From: Affinundibacterium macrobrachii
GTDB lineage: Bacteria; Pseudomonadota; Gammaproteobacteria; Burkholderiales; Burkholderiaceae_D
Assembly (NCBI RefSeq): GCF_014652415.1
Contig: NZ_BMYT01000007.1
Location: 131,833-195,832, forward strand
Direction of reading: 5' to 3'
DNA: 64,000 nucleotides
Shown here: positions 54,145-63,517 of the stretch, piece after piece
Numbering within the stretch: position 1 is the stretch's first letter
How the letters are laid out: each line of letters opens with the position of its first letter
Program-made: the position numbers and the translations under genes
Notes under the pieces: generated by a model
The model's input: the letters and a program-made list of their open reading frames with translations, nothing else
Databases searched by the model: none
Told to the model about the DNA's origin: nothing

Positions 54145-57100
54145 ATGAATGCTCCAGCCCACCATTTAGGACTACCACCGCATCACGACAACGATGCTCA
54201 AGCTAGTGCAGCGCCAGTGCGTTTGCGCGAAATTCCTTACAACTACACTTCATTTTCAGACCGTGAAATCGTGATTCGCTTGCTAGGCGAAGACGCATGG
54301 CGTTTGCTCGATAGTTTGCGCGGCAAACGCCAGACTGGTCGATCTGCGCGTATGTTGTACGAAGTTTTGGGTGATATTTGGGTCGTGCGTCGCAATCCTT
54401 ATTTGCAAGACGATATGCTGGAAAATCCCAAGCGTCGACAGGCTTTGATTGACGCTTTGAATCATCGTTTGCACGAAGTGGAAAAACGTCGTGTCGCCAC
54501 CGACACCGTCAATGCCGAAGATGCAGATCGCAGTAATTCAGTCGAGATTTTGGTGAATGCAGCACGTAAGGCGGTGGCGGATTTTTCTAAGGAATTTCGT
54601 GATACTTACGACCTGCGTAAAAAGGCGAGTAAGTTATTAGCCAAACATACGGCCAAAGACAATATTAAATTTGACGGCTTGAGTCGCGTATCGCACGTGA
54701 CGGATGCGACCGACTGGCGGGTGGAATATCCATTTGTCGTATTAACGCCAGATACCGAAGATGAAATGGCGGGTTTAGTCAAATCGTGTATTACGCTCGG
54801 TTTGACAATCATCCCACGCGGCGGTGGTACGGGTTACACGGGTGGCGCGATTCCTTTGACGCCGATGTCAGCGGTGATTAATACAGAAAAACTTGAACAA
54901 CTCGGTGCAGTAGAAATGCTGCGTTTACCGGGTGCGGATCGTGATTACGCTGTTATTTATTCTGGCGCAGGTGTTGTGACTAAGCGCGTGTCAGATGCGG
55001 CGGATAAAGCGGGCTTCGTGTTCGCGGTCGATCCGACGTCGGCTGAAGCGTCCTGCATAGGCGGCAATGTCGCCATGAATGCCGGTGGTAAGAAGGCGGT
55101 GCTGTGGGGAACTGCGCTCGACAATTTAGCGTCATGGCGCATGGTCGATCCGAATGGCGATTGGTTAGAAGTCACACGTCTTGAGCACAATTTTGGCAAG
55201 ATCCATGATGTGGAAGTCGCGAAATTCCAATTGGAATGGACTCATCCAGGCGAGAAGACGCCATTCAAAACGGAATTATTGCAAATCCCCGGACGCACTT
55301 TCCGCAAAGAAGGTTTGGGCAAGGATGTCACCGATAAATTCCTCGCTGGTTTGCCGGGTGTACAAAAAGAAGGCTGCGATGGTTTGATCACCTCAGCACG
55401 TTGGATTTTGCATCGCATGCCAAAATTTGCGCGTACGGTTTGTCTGGAGTTTTTTGGGCAAGCGCGTGATGCGATTCCTAGCATCGTTGAGATCAAAGAT
55501 TATCTTGATGGCGAAACCAAAAAAGGTGGTGCGATACTCGCGGGCTTGGAGCATTTGGATGAACGCTATTTAAAAGCGGTTGGCTACACCACCAAATCCA
55601 AACGTGGTGTCATCCCTAAGATGGCATTGTTCGGCGATATCGTTGGCGATGATGAAAACGCCGTCGCACAAGCTGCATCCGAAGTGATCCGTATGGCGAA
55701 CGCCCGCGTCGGAGAAGGCTTCGTTGCGGTGAGCCCGGAAGCGCGTAAAAAATTCTGGTTAGATCGAGCCAAAACCGCAGCGATTTCTAAGCATACCAAT
55801 GCGTTTAAGATCAACGAAGACGTGGTGATTCCGCTCGATCGTATGGGCGAATATACCGACGGCATCGAACGCATCAATATCGAACTCTCGATACAAAATA
55901 AACTCGCCTGTATCTCTGCATTAAAAGAGTTTGTGCTGCGTGGCAACCTCCCTTTGGGTAAAAGCGAGGATGCCGATGGCGATGACATTCCAGCGGCAGA
56001 ATTGCTCGAAGATCGCGTCTCACAAGCGGATCAATTGCTGAGTGATATCGAAGCACGTTGGACCTATTTGTTGACGCAACTCGATCAACCCTTGTGCGAT
56101 GCGCGTGTGGAGTTGAATAAATTAGGTTTAGATAAACTCGATTTCGTGTTTGAACAACGTCTGCAAAAGCAGCCAAATGCGCGCTTGTTTGATGTGGTGC
56201 AAGACCGCACGGTAAGGATTTCGTGGAAGACTGAAGTGCGCGCGCCTTTGCGTCAAATATTTAATGGTGCAGCGTTTAAATTGATCTTGGATGAATGCAC
56301 GGCGATTCATAAAAAAGTCTTGCGTAGCCGGGTCTTCGTTGCCTTGCATATGCATGCTGGTGATGGCAACGTCCACACTAATTTGCCTGTTAATTCCGAT
56401 GATTACGACATGCTGCAAGTGGCGCATCATGCGGTCGCTCGCATCATGGTGTTAGCGCGTTCCTTGAATGGTGTGATTTCGGGTGAGCACGGTATCGGTA
56501 TTACCAAGTTAGAGTTTTTGACCGAAGACGAGATCAAAGATTTCCGTGCGTATAAATTGCGTATCGATCCAGAAGGGCGCTTCAATAAAGGCAAATTGTT
56601 GAACCTGCCTGATTTTGCCGCCGATTTACGCAATGCCTATACACCTTCGTTTGGCTTGATGGGACACGAGTCTTTAATCATGCAACAAAGCGATATCGGC
56701 GCAATTGCGAATAGCGTGAAAGATTGTTTGCGTTGCGGTAAATGCAAGCCAGTTTGCTCAACGCATGTGCCACGTGCCAATCTCTTGTATTCACCACGTA
56801 ATAAAATTTTAGCGACGTCTTTGTTGGTTGAAGCCTTCTTGTACGAGGAGCAAACGCGTCGCGGTATTTCGATTAAACATTGGGATGAATTTTCTGATGT
56901 TGCCGATCACTGCACGGTTTGTCATAAGTGCGTGAATCCTTGTCCAGTCGATATTGACTTCGGCGATGTGTCGATGAATATGCGTAATCTCTTGCGGAAA
57001 ATGGGACAAAAGAAATTCAATCCCGGCACTGCGGCATCGATGTTCTTCTTGAATGCGACTGATCCAGCAACTATCAATGCGACGCGTCAAGTGATGATAG

Positions 57101-58137
57101 GCTGGGGTTATAAAGCTCAGCGCTTTGGGCATGAGTTTTTCAAGAAATTCGCCAAGTCACAAACCAAAACGCCACCGGCGACGGTCGGTAAAGCGCCGAT
57201 TAAAGAACAGGTGATTCACTTCATCAACAAAAAAATGCCGGGCAATTTGCCGAAGAAAACGGCACGTGCTTTGCTCGATATTGAAGACGATAAAATCGTA
57301 CCGATTATCCGTAATCCACAAACCACCACGGCAGACACGGAAGCAGTGTTTTATTTCCCTGGCTGTGGTTCAGAGCGTTTGTTCTCGCAAGTGGGTTTAG
57401 CGACGCAAGCGATGTTGTGGAATGTTGGCGTACAAACCGTGTTACCGCCGGGTTATCTGTGCTGCGGCTATCCGCAACGTGGGTCTGGGCAGTTTGATAA
57501 AGCCGAAAAAATGATGACGGATAATCGCGTGCTATTCCATCGCATGGCGAATACGCTGAATTATCTCGATATTAAAACAGTCGTTGTGTCTTGCGGCACT
57601 TGCTACGATCAACTCGCGACCTATGAATTCGATAAAATTTTCCCCGGCTGCCGCATCGTCGATATTCACGAATTCTTGATGGAGAAAAACGTCAAGCTAG
57701 AAGGTGTCACCGGTACGCGCTACATGTATCACGAGCCTTGCCATAATCCTATGAAATTGCAAGAGTCGGGCAAAACCATCAACAGCCTGATTTCGACAGT
57801 CGATAATGTGAAGATAGAAAAGAATGAGCGTTGCTGCGGTGAGTCTGGCACTTTCGCGGTGAGTCGTCCTGATATCTCGACGCAAGTACGCTTCCGTAAA
57901 GAAGAAGAGATGATAAAAGGCGCAGATAAATTGCGCAACGACGGTTTCAAAGGCGACGTTAAAATTTTGACTTCTTGCCCATCGTGCTTGCAAGGTCTAT
58001 CACGTTACAACGACGACAGCGGCACCCAAGCTGATTACATCGTAGTTGAAATGGCGCGCCATATTCTTGGTGAAGACTGGATGCCAGAGTATGTTGCCAA
58101 AGCGAACAACGGCGGCATTGAACGCGTCTTGGTATAA
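54145..58137 (+). CDS. Giant FAD/Fe-S oxidoreductase (DUF3683, GlcD-GlcF-like fusion)
   Basis: A 1330-residue fusion. The N-terminal ~150 residues fit DUF3683. The FAD-binding domain contains [17 protein letters not shown] (about 222) and [17 protein letters not shown]. The FAD-oxidase C domain contains [14 protein letters not shown] (about 735) and GEHGIGITK. Two 4Fe-4S motifs follow: [12 protein letters not shown] (about 861) and [12 protein letters not shown] (about 922). Two CCG modules follow: FPGCG...CCGYP and HEPCH...RCCGES. The build equals glycolate or D-lactate oxidase subunits joined in one chain, so it probably oxidises a 2-hydroxy acid and passes electrons to quinone; substrate not determined. 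ATG 54145 is two codons inside the longest frame. Confidence 0.88.
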   Translation: MNAPAHHLGLPPHHDNDAQASAAPVRLREIPYNYTSFSDREIVIRLLGEDAWRLLDSLRGKRQTGRSARMLYEVLGDIWVVRRNPYLQDDMLENPKRRQALIDALNHRLHEVEKRRVATDTVNAEDADRSNSVEILVNAARKAVADFSKEFRDTYDLRKKASKLLAKHTAKDNIKFDGLSRVSHVTDATDWRVEYPFVVLTPDTEDEMAGLVKSCITLGLTIIPRGGGTGYTGGAIPLTPMSAVINTEKLEQLGAVEMLRLPGADRDYAVIYSGAGVVTKRVSDAADKAGFVFAVDPTSAEASCIGGNVAMNAGGKKAVLWGTALDNLASWRMVDPNGDWLEVTRLEHNFGKIHDVEVAKFQLEWTHPGEKTPFKTELLQIPGRTFRKEGLGKDVTDKFLAGLPGVQKEGCDGLITSARWILHRMPKFARTVCLEFFGQARDAIPSIVEIKDYLDGETKKGGAILAGLEHLDERYLKAVGYTTKSKRGVIPKMALFGDIVGDDENAVAQAASEVIRMANARVGEGFVAVSPEARKKFWLDRAKTAAISKHTNAFKINEDVVIPLDRMGEYTDGIERINIELSIQNKLACISALKEFVLRGNLPLGKSEDADGDDIPAAELLEDRVSQADQLLSDIEARWTYLLTQLDQPLCDARVELNKLGLDKLDFVFEQRLQKQPNARLFDVVQDRTVRISWKTEVRAPLRQIFNGAAFKLILDECTAIHKKVLRSRVFVALHMHAGDGNVHTNLPVNSDDYDMLQVAHHAVARIMVLARSLNGVISGEHGIGITKLEFLTEDEIKDFRAYKLRIDPEGRFNKGKLLNLPDFAADLRNAYTPSFGLMGHESLIMQQSDIGAIANSVKDCLRCGKCKPVCSTHVPRANLLYSPRNKILATSLLVEAFLYEEQTRRGISIKHWDEFSDVADHCTVCHKCVNPCPVDIDFGDVSMNMRNLLRKMGQKKFNPGTAASMFFLNATDPATINATRQVMIGWGYKAQRFGHEFFKKFAKSQTKTPPATVGKAPIKEQVIHFINKKMPGNLPKKTARALLDIEDDKIVPIIRNPQTTTADTEAVFYFPGCGSERLFSQVGLATQAMLWNVGVQTVLPPGYLCCGYPQRGSGQFDKAEKMMTDNRVLFHRMANTLNYLDIKTVVVSCGTCYDQLATYEFDKIFPGCRIVDIHEFLMEKNVKLEGVTGTRYMYHEPCHNPMKLQESGKTINSLISTVDNVKIEKNERCCGESGTFAVSRPDISTQVRFRKEEEMIKGADKLRNDGFKGDVKILTSCPSCLQGLSRYNDDSGTQADYIVVEMARHILGEDWMPEYVAKANNGGIERVLV

Positions 58138-58147
58138 GGTGAGATCC

Positions 58148-58561
58148 ATGCAATGTGAATTATGTGAAGTGAATGGCGGCGAGCTGATCGTCAAGACCGA
58201 AAAATTTCGCGTCGTTTTAATCGACGACGCGAACTACCCCGGATTTTGTCGGGTGATCTGGAACGCGCATGTGAAAGAAATGACAGACTTAGTCGTCCCG
58301 GATCGCTCCGCCATGATGCAAGCGGTGTGTAAAGTCGAACAAGCAATTCGTGATGTGATGCAGCCGCATAAAATCAATTTGGCCAGCTTAGGTAATATGG
58401 TGCCGCATCTGCACTGGCACGTGATTCCACGCTACCAAGATGATGCGCATTTCCCAAATCCTGTGTGGGCGGCGACGGATAGAACTTCTGCCGAAGTAGA
58501 GGCCAAACGAGCTTTGTTACCCGCATTGCGTGATGTTATACGACGCGAATTTGCGACTTAA
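58148..58561 (+). CDS. HIT-family hydrolase
   Basis: A 137-residue histidine-triad protein, with the active-site motif HLHWHVIPR near residues 94-102. It begins MQCELCEV; the Cys pair C-x2-C at the start may bind metal. ATG 58148 is 10 bp after the oxidoreductase stop; the longer frame overlapping that gene is not used. HIT enzymes hydrolyse nucleotide phosphoramidates or dinucleotides; the substrate is unknown. Likely co-transcribed with the oxidoreductase. Confidence 0.9.
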   Translation: MQCELCEVNGGELIVKTEKFRVVLIDDANYPGFCRVIWNAHVKEMTDLVVPDRSAMMQAVCKVEQAIRDVMQPHKINLASLGNMVPHLHWHVIPRYQDDAHFPNPVWAATDRTSAEVEAKRALLPALRDVIRREFAT

Positions 58562-58584
58562 TTAATATTGGAAGAATGTTAGCT

Positions 58585-58669
58585 GTCGCTCCTGCGTAGG
58601 CAGGAGCCCAGTGGCGTAGCTTGATCAACGCAAGAAACTGGATTCCTGCTAAAAGCATGCAGGAATGAC
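58585..58669. repeat. REP-like imperfect palindrome
   Basis: The left arm (58585-58612) has CTCCTGCGTAGGCAGGAG and ends CCCAGT. The right arm (58637-58669) starts ACTGGATTCCTGC and ends GCAGGAATGAC. The arms are imperfect inverted copies, each with its own small hairpin. This resembles the GTCATTCCTGC...CTGGATTCC repeats widely scattered in betaproteobacterial intergenic regions. Confidence 0.6.
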
Positions 58670-58718
58670 AGGAATCACGTCCGCGGTCGACTAAAACAAT
58701 TCCCTATCGAATAAAAAT

Positions 58719-59150
58719 ATGAACCATCTACCTCCACCAATCACCCACAAAGTCCATCCCACCGCACTGAATGCCAGAACGGTATCGCGTTTGTTAGAAA
58801 TCGAATTCGATGACGGCAAGCGTTTTGAGCTGCCATTTGAACTCATGCGCGTGTATTCGCCCTCTGCTGAAGTGCGCGGACATGGCGAAGGACAAGAGGT
58901 TTTACAAATCGGTAAGCGCTTGGTTAGTATCACGGGCATAGAGCCAGTCGGCAATTACGCAATTAAGCCAATATTTAATGATGATCACAGTACCGGCATC
59001 TTTACCTGGGAATACTTGTATTGGCTAGGCACGCATCAATCAGCATTGTGGCAAGACTATTTGGCACGCTTGCTAGCTGCTGGATATGCGGCTGAAACAG
59101 GTCGTGACGCGATTCCCGCACCTAAAACTGGACCGAAATGCGGTTCATAG
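58719..59150 (+). CDS. DUF971-domain protein
   Basis: A 143-residue protein with a single DUF971 (gamma-butyrobetaine hydroxylase N-terminal-like) domain: LLEIEFDDGKRFELPFELMRVYSPSAEVRGHG, VSITGIEPVGNYAIKPIFNDDHSTGIFTWEYLYWLG. In eukaryotes this domain binds zinc; relatives are also linked with Fe-S handling. It is a conserved gene just upstream of ubiE in Burkholderiales; its role is unknown. The C-terminus ends PKCGS. Confidence 0.88.
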   Translation: MNHLPPPITHKVHPTALNARTVSRLLEIEFDDGKRFELPFELMRVYSPSAEVRGHGEGQEVLQIGKRLVSITGIEPVGNYAIKPIFNDDHSTGIFTWEYLYWLGTHQSALWQDYLARLLAAGYAAETGRDAIPAPKTGPKCGS

Positions 59151-59192
59151 GTAATTTTTCGAAATTTCTACCGCAGAAATATTGACCTAAGT

Positions 59193-59223
59193 CCGAGTCG
59201 GATTCCCGATTCGGCTCTATAAT
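59193..59223 (+). promoter_or_regulatory. Candidate ubiE promoter with overlapping operator palindrome
   Basis: CCGAGTCGG (59193-59201) and CCGATTCGG (59206-59214) form 9-bp arms (one G-T) around ATTC, ending 3 bp before TATAAT at 59218-59223. TTGACC at 59182-59187 lies 30 bp upstream of the TATAAT, too far for an ordinary -35. The palindrome occupies the spacer, as a repressor or activator site would. Confidence 0.4.
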
Positions 59224-59233
59224 CCCGCCTGTC

Positions 59234-59291
59234 GATTTCTAGTAACGCCGTTTCAGTCTCGTCGACAAGTCTGAAGCTAGGCGTAGAAATC
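59234..59291 (+). promoter_or_regulatory. Hairpin leader of ubiE
   Basis: GATTTCTA(gtaa)CGCC (59234-59249) pairs with GGCGTAGAAATC (59280-59291), giving 12 pairs with a 4-nt bulge. Inside, TTCAG (252-256) pairs with CTGAA (271-275). A second perfect palindrome CTCTGCAGAG (59305-59314) lies just before the start codon at 59322. The leader may modulate ubiE expression. Confidence 0.4.
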
Positions 59292-59321
59292 ATAATCTTT
59301 CATTCTCTGCAGAGTACCAAG

Positions 59322-60080
59322 ATGAGCGAGCAAGTAAATAAAACGGATGGGACGACTACCCATTTCGGTTACACCACGGTGGCCGAAGAAGAAAAAGTCC
59401 ATAAAGTAGCGGAAGTTTTTCATTCGGTCGCTGCCAAATATGATGTGATGAATGACTTAATGTCCGCCGGTTTGCACCGTATTTGGAAAATTTTTACGAT
59501 TGCGCAAGCGGGTGTGCGTCCAGGATTTAGAGTTTTGGATATCGCTGGTGGAACTGGTGATTTGGCCAAAGAATTTGTTAAGCAAGCCGGTAAAACGGGG
59601 GAAGTTTGGCATACCGATATTAATGAGTCGATGTTACGCGTTGGTCGTGATCGTCTCTTGAATAAAGGATTGATTACCCCAACTTTGTTGTGCGATGCAG
59701 AGAAGTTACCGTTTCCGGATAATTATTTTGATCGCGTCAGCGTCGCATTTGGTTTGCGCAATATGACGCACAAAGATCAGGCTTTGGCTGAAATGCGTCG
59801 CGTATTAAAACCGGGTGGAAAATTGCTGGTGCTGGAATTTTCCAAAGTGCCAGAAGTTCTGCAAAAGCCGTATGACCTGTATTCATTTAAAGTTTTACCG
59901 TGGCTGGGGCAAAAGATCGCGAATGATGCGGATAGTTATCGTTATTTAGCAGAATCGATACGCATGCATCCGGATCAAGAGACGCTCAAGGGCATGATGC
60001 AAGAAGCTGGTTTGGAACGCGTGGAATATTTCAATTTGACCGCGGGTGTGGCGGCGTTACACACAGGGATTAAGCTATAA
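59322..60080 (+). CDS. ubiE: Ubiquinone/menaquinone C-methyltransferase
   Basis: A 252-residue SAM-dependent methyltransferase that C-methylates the benzoquinol ring. Motifs are [25 protein letters not shown], the SAM site [28 protein letters not shown] and the C-terminal [14 protein letters not shown]. It is first of the local ubiquinone group, 134 bp upstream of the Tim44-domain gene, with a promoter-like palindrome and hairpin ahead of it. Confidence 0.96.
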   Translation: MSEQVNKTDGTTTHFGYTTVAEEEKVHKVAEVFHSVAAKYDVMNDLMSAGLHRIWKIFTIAQAGVRPGFRVLDIAGGTGDLAKEFVKQAGKTGEVWHTDINESMLRVGRDRLLNKGLITPTLLCDAEKLPFPDNYFDRVSVAFGLRNMTHKDQALAEMRRVLKPGGKLLVLEFSKVPEVLQKPYDLYSFKVLPWLGQKIANDADSYRYLAESIRMHPDQETLKGMMQEAGLERVEYFNLTAGVAALHTGIKL

Positions 60081-60135
60081 GCAGTCAATTCTTGGGAGTT
60101 GGATGTTTAGAGAATTTGAAGTAATAAGATTGCTT

Positions 60136-60156
60136 GAGCTTAGCTCAGCTAAGCTC
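60136..60156. repeat. Perfect palindrome between ubiE and the Tim44-domain gene
   Basis: GAGCTTAGCT (60136-60145) and AGCTAAGCTC (60147-60156) form perfect 10-bp arms about one base. It contains TGAGCTTAG and CTAAGCTCA, the motif also seen at ~524 and ~16891. No T-run follows. Confidence 0.5.
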
Positions 60157-60213
60157 ATTGCAGTTCATATGAAGGCAGTTTGTATTTTGTTTGCAGTATA
60201 AAAGGAGATTTGC

Positions 60214-61191
60214 ATGAAACATATTTTATTGAGTATCGCTTTGCTATTCGGTACGACAACCATGATCGTTGCCGACGCTGAAGCACAGCGTATGGGTAAA
60301 AAAGGTTCATTTGGTCGTCAATCAAATAACGTGACACAAAAAGCGCCAGCAGCAAATACTGCCAATCCTGCACAAGCAGCAAAACCTGGTGCGCCAAATG
60401 CAGCAACTCCTGCTGTTCCGCCTAAGCCATCAATGCCTTGGAAAGGTATCATTGGCGGATTGATTGGTGGCGCGTTGTTGGCTGGCTTGTTCTCTTCTTT
60501 AGGCATGGGCGGCGCATTGGCAAGTGCTTTAGGCTCTATTTTGACTTTTGCGGCGATCGGCTTTTTGGTTTTCATGGCGTACCGCTTCTTCACACGTAAA
60601 AAAGCGGGCAATACAGCTGCTTCTGCGCCTAGTATGTTTAATCAACAACCTGCGTATGCCGGTGTGCCGAACAATAATGCTTTGCCAGAAATTGGCTCAC
60701 GTATTGATCCGGTGCAGCAACAGGCGCCAGCGGCCGCATATACATCGACTACACCAGCTGGTACAGCAAATTTGAACACAGGTTCTGCACCAGCGGCAAA
60801 TCAAGGCAACTGGACAATTCCAGCTGATTTCGATGTGACAGGCTTTTTGCGTCATGCAAAATCGAACTATATTCGTTTGCAAGCGGCATGGGATCGTGGC
60901 GATATCAACGATATTCGTGAATTTACTTCACCAGAAATGTTTGCAGAAATGAAGTTAGAGTTACAAGACCGTGGCAACGCGAAAAATGAAACTGATGTAG
61001 TGACATTGGATGCTGAGTTGTTGGGGATTGAGACACAAGCTTATGATTATGTTGCTAGCGTCAAGTTCTCTGGCATGATCAAAGAAGGTGGTGCGACGAA
61101 TCCAGAAGCGTTTGCTGAAGTTTGGAATTTGGCAAAACCGATTAATGGTCAATCTGGTTGGTTGTTGGCGGGTATTCAGCAGTTGAATTAA
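60214..61191 (+). CDS. Tim44-domain membrane protein
   Basis: A 325-residue protein with a signal peptide-like start (MKHILLSIALLFGTTTMIVADAEA), an Ala/Pro-rich linker, a Gly-rich hydrophobic segment (GGLIGGALLAGLFSSLGMGG) and a second helix (LTFAAIGFLVFMAYRFF). The C-terminal Tim44-like domain (about 205-325) contains FLRHAKSNYIRLQAAWDRGDINDIREF. Bacterial Tim44-like proteins are poorly understood. Its place between ubiE and ubiJ is common in Burkholderiales. Confidence 0.88.
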   Translation: MKHILLSIALLFGTTTMIVADAEAQRMGKKGSFGRQSNNVTQKAPAANTANPAQAAKPGAPNAATPAVPPKPSMPWKGIIGGLIGGALLAGLFSSLGMGGALASALGSILTFAAIGFLVFMAYRFFTRKKAGNTAASAPSMFNQQPAYAGVPNNNALPEIGSRIDPVQQQAPAAAYTSTTPAGTANLNTGSAPAANQGNWTIPADFDVTGFLRHAKSNYIRLQAAWDRGDINDIREFTSPEMFAEMKLELQDRGNAKNETDVVTLDAELLGIETQAYDYVASVKFSGMIKEGGATNPEAFAEVWNLAKPINGQSGWLLAGIQQLN

Positions 61192-61311
61192 TTTTATTGT
61201 TGATTTTATCGATTATCGGTACTGCCTTGCCTTCGGACAAACTTGTATCGGATTACAGCCTCTCAAATGCGCTAGATTGAAGGTCTTTTGAGGGTTTGCT
61301 GTTAAACTAAG

Positions 61312-61345
61312 AACCGCGCATGATGTCATGCGCGGTTTTTTATTT
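61312..61345 (+). terminator. Terminator-like hairpin abutting the ubiJ start codon
   Basis: AACCGCGCATGA (61312-61323) and TCATGCGCGGTT (61326-61337) form a 12-bp stem with a 2-nt loop, followed by TTTTATTT. It lies 121 bp after the Tim44 gene stop and ends 1 base before ATG 61347, leaving no room for an ordinary ribosome-binding site. Confidence 0.75.
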
Positions 61346-61346
61346 G

Positions 61347-61949
61347 ATGCTTATGATTGCCACTCCTTTTATTCTGTTTGTTAATCACTTGTTGGCGCAA
61401 GAGCCCTGGGCTGCAGCACGCTTACAAAAGCACGCCGGTAAGACTGCCTGTATTGACGTTGAGCTTTTTCAGTTGCGTGTAGCAATCGGCGTTGATGGCT
61501 TATTGCAATCGGCTGAAGCCGCTAGTTCGTCATCGGCAGATCAAGTGGTGTTACGAATTAGACCCGCTGATTTGGCTTTGATCGCACAGAATCGTGAGCG
61601 TGCTGTGTCATACGTAAAGATCGAGGGCGATGCCGATTGTGCGAATACCTTGTCCCAATTAAGCCAAGATTTACGCTGGGAAGTGGAAGAGGATTTGAGT
61701 AAATTATTCGGCGACGTCGCTGCGGTACGATTGATGGAAGCAGGTAAAAACGTCGTTGAAAGTGCGAAACGCACTCACCAACATTTGCAAGAAAATTTTG
61801 CAGAATATTTTTTAGAAGAAAATCCCATGTTGGTTAGACCGCAAGCGGTGCGTGCGTTTGGCGAGCAAGTGAATAAAACGCGTGATGACGTAGAGCGCAT
61901 GATGAAGCGCTTAGAAAGATTAGAAAAAATGAAGGTAGCCAAGCAATGA
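61347..61949 (+). CDS. ubiJ: Ubiquinone biosynthesis accessory factor UbiJ
   Basis: A 200-residue protein with an N-terminal SCP2 (sterol-carrier-like) lipid-binding domain: [28 protein letters not shown], then [35 protein letters not shown], and a C-terminal coiled tail. UbiJ holds ubiquinone intermediates for the Ubi complex. ATG 61347 is preferred over 61320, which lies in the terminator-like stem; 61353 is also possible. The stop overlaps ubiB by 4 bp. Confidence 0.87.
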   Translation: MLMIATPFILFVNHLLAQEPWAAARLQKHAGKTACIDVELFQLRVAIGVDGLLQSAEAASSSSADQVVLRIRPADLALIAQNRERAVSYVKIEGDADCANTLSQLSQDLRWEVEEDLSKLFGDVAAVRLMEAGKNVVESAKRTHQHLQENFAEYFLEENPMLVRPQAVRAFGEQVNKTRDDVERMMKRLERLEKMKVAKQ

Positions 61950-63517
61950 TTTTAAATTCTTTACGCTTGTTTAAAATTGTTTGCATCGTATTGAAATACG
62001 GTATCGACGAAATTGCGATGTCGGGGTTACGTATTCCACGTACGGCAAAACTGATTAAGACATTGCTATTCTGGCGCGATTTGTCGGCACCTCGGGGCGA
62101 ACGTTTGCGCAAATCTTTAGAAGACCTTGGGCCAATTTTTGTGAAGTTTGGTCAAGTGTTATCAACGCGACGCGATTTGATGCCGCCTGATATCGCGAAT
62201 GAATTGGCCTTGTTGCAAGATCGCGTTCCTTCCTTTGATCCGGATTTGGCGGTAGCGCAAATTACTAAATCTTTGGGCGCGCATCCTGATCAATTATTTG
62301 CTAGTTTTGAACGTGTGCCTGTGGCTTCTGCTTCGATTGCGCAAGTGCATTTTGCTACGCTCAAAGATGGGCGTGAAGCTGCGGTCAAAGTCTTGCGTCC
62401 AGGGATGAAGGACACGATAGATCGCGACGTCGCTTTGATGAAAATTGCCGCCGGATGGTTAGAGTTTTTGTGGGCTGATGGTAAGCGCTTGAAAGCCAAA
62501 GAGGTAGTTGGTGAATTTGATAAATATCTTCACGATGAATTGGATTTGATGCGCGAAGCAGCGAATGGTAGTCAGTTGCGTCGTAATTTTGCTGATTCTG
62601 ATTTGTTGATCGTACCTGAAATGTATTGGGATTATTGCTCACCATCGGTGATTGTGATGGAGCGCATGAAAGGTATTCCGATTTCGCAAACGGATAAGCT
62701 GTTGGAAGCGGGTGTTGATTTAGCTAAATTGTCACGCGATGGTGTGACGATATTTTTCACACAAATTTTCCGCGATGGTTTTTTTCACGCTGACATGCAT
62801 CCCGGAAATATCTTGGTATCGGTCGAACCCGCTACTTTAGGACGTTATATCGCGCTTGATTTTGGTATTGTCGGTACGCTCAATGATTATGATAAAGATT
62901 ACCTGTCTCAAAACTTTTTAGCATTCTTCCGACGTGACTATAAACGTGTCGCGGAAGCGCATATTGAATCTGGCTGGGCACCTAAAGAAACCCGTGTCGA
63001 TGAGCTGGAAGCTGCGGTGCGCGCTTGTTGTGAGCCTATCTTTGATCGACCGCTGAAAGATATCTCGTTTGGTCAGGTCTTATTGCGTTTGTTCCAAACT
63101 TCTCGTCGTTTCAATGTCGAGGTTCAACCTCAGTTAGTTCTGCTACAAAAGACTTTATTGAATATTGAAGGTTTAGGCCGTCAACTCGATCCCGATCTTG
63201 ATCTTTGGAAAACCGCAAAGCCATATCTTGAACGCTGGATGAGTGAGCAAGTTGGTTGGCGTGGATTAGTCGATAAACTGCGCGCTGAAGCACCGCGTTA
63301 CAGTCATATCTTTCCACAGCTGCCACGTCTTGCACACCAAGCTTTAACTCGTGCGGCAGAGGGTGGGAATAACGACGCATTGCTAGCGAGTTTGATCGCC
63401 GAACAACGCGCGACGAATTCCTTATTACGCGCGATTATTTATATTGGTGTGGGCATATTGGTCGGTGTGGTTTTAGCGTTTTCTTATATTAATTTCTTTA
63501 TGATTCCGGTGGTATGA
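61946..63517 (+). CDS. ubiB: Ubiquinone biosynthesis kinase-like protein UbiB
   Basis: A 523-residue atypical kinase/ATPase of the ABC1/ADCK family needed for ubiquinone synthesis. The hallmark KxGQ is [14 protein letters not shown]. Further motifs are [23 protein letters not shown]-like [27 protein letters not shown] and ALDFGIVG (metal-binding Asp). Two C-terminal transmembrane helices end the protein ([16 protein letters not shown]). It overlaps both neighbours by 4 bp and is translationally coupled. Confidence 0.96.
   Translation: MILNSLRLFKIVCIVLKYGIDEIAMSGLRIPRTAKLIKTLLFWRDLSAPRGERLRKSLEDLGPIFVKFGQVLSTRRDLMPPDIANELALLQDRVPSFDPDLAVAQITKSLGAHPDQLFASFERVPVASASIAQVHFATLKDGREAAVKVLRPGMKDTIDRDVALMKIAAGWLEFLWADGKRLKAKEVVGEFDKYLHDELDLMREAANGSQLRRNFADSDLLIVPEMYWDYCSPSVIVMERMKGIPISQTDKLLEAGVDLAKLSRDGVTIFFTQIFRDGFFHADMHPGNILVSVEPATLGRYIALDFGIVGTLNDYDKDYLSQNFLAFFRRDYKRVAEAHIESGWAPKETRVDELEAAVRACCEPIFDRPLKDISFGQVLLRLFQTSRRFNVEVQPQLVLLQKTLLNIEGLGRQLDPDLDLWKTAKPYLERWMSEQVGWRGLVDKLRAEAPRYSHIFPQLPRLAHQALTRAAEGGNNDALLASLIAEQRATNSLLRAIIYIGVGILVGVVLAFSYINFFMIPVV

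Noticed and set aside
58046-58147. N-terminal extension of the HIT protein overlapping the oxidoreductase gene
   Set aside because: The added residues do not resemble HIT proteins, and the ATG at 58148 begins the normal MQCELCEV start.
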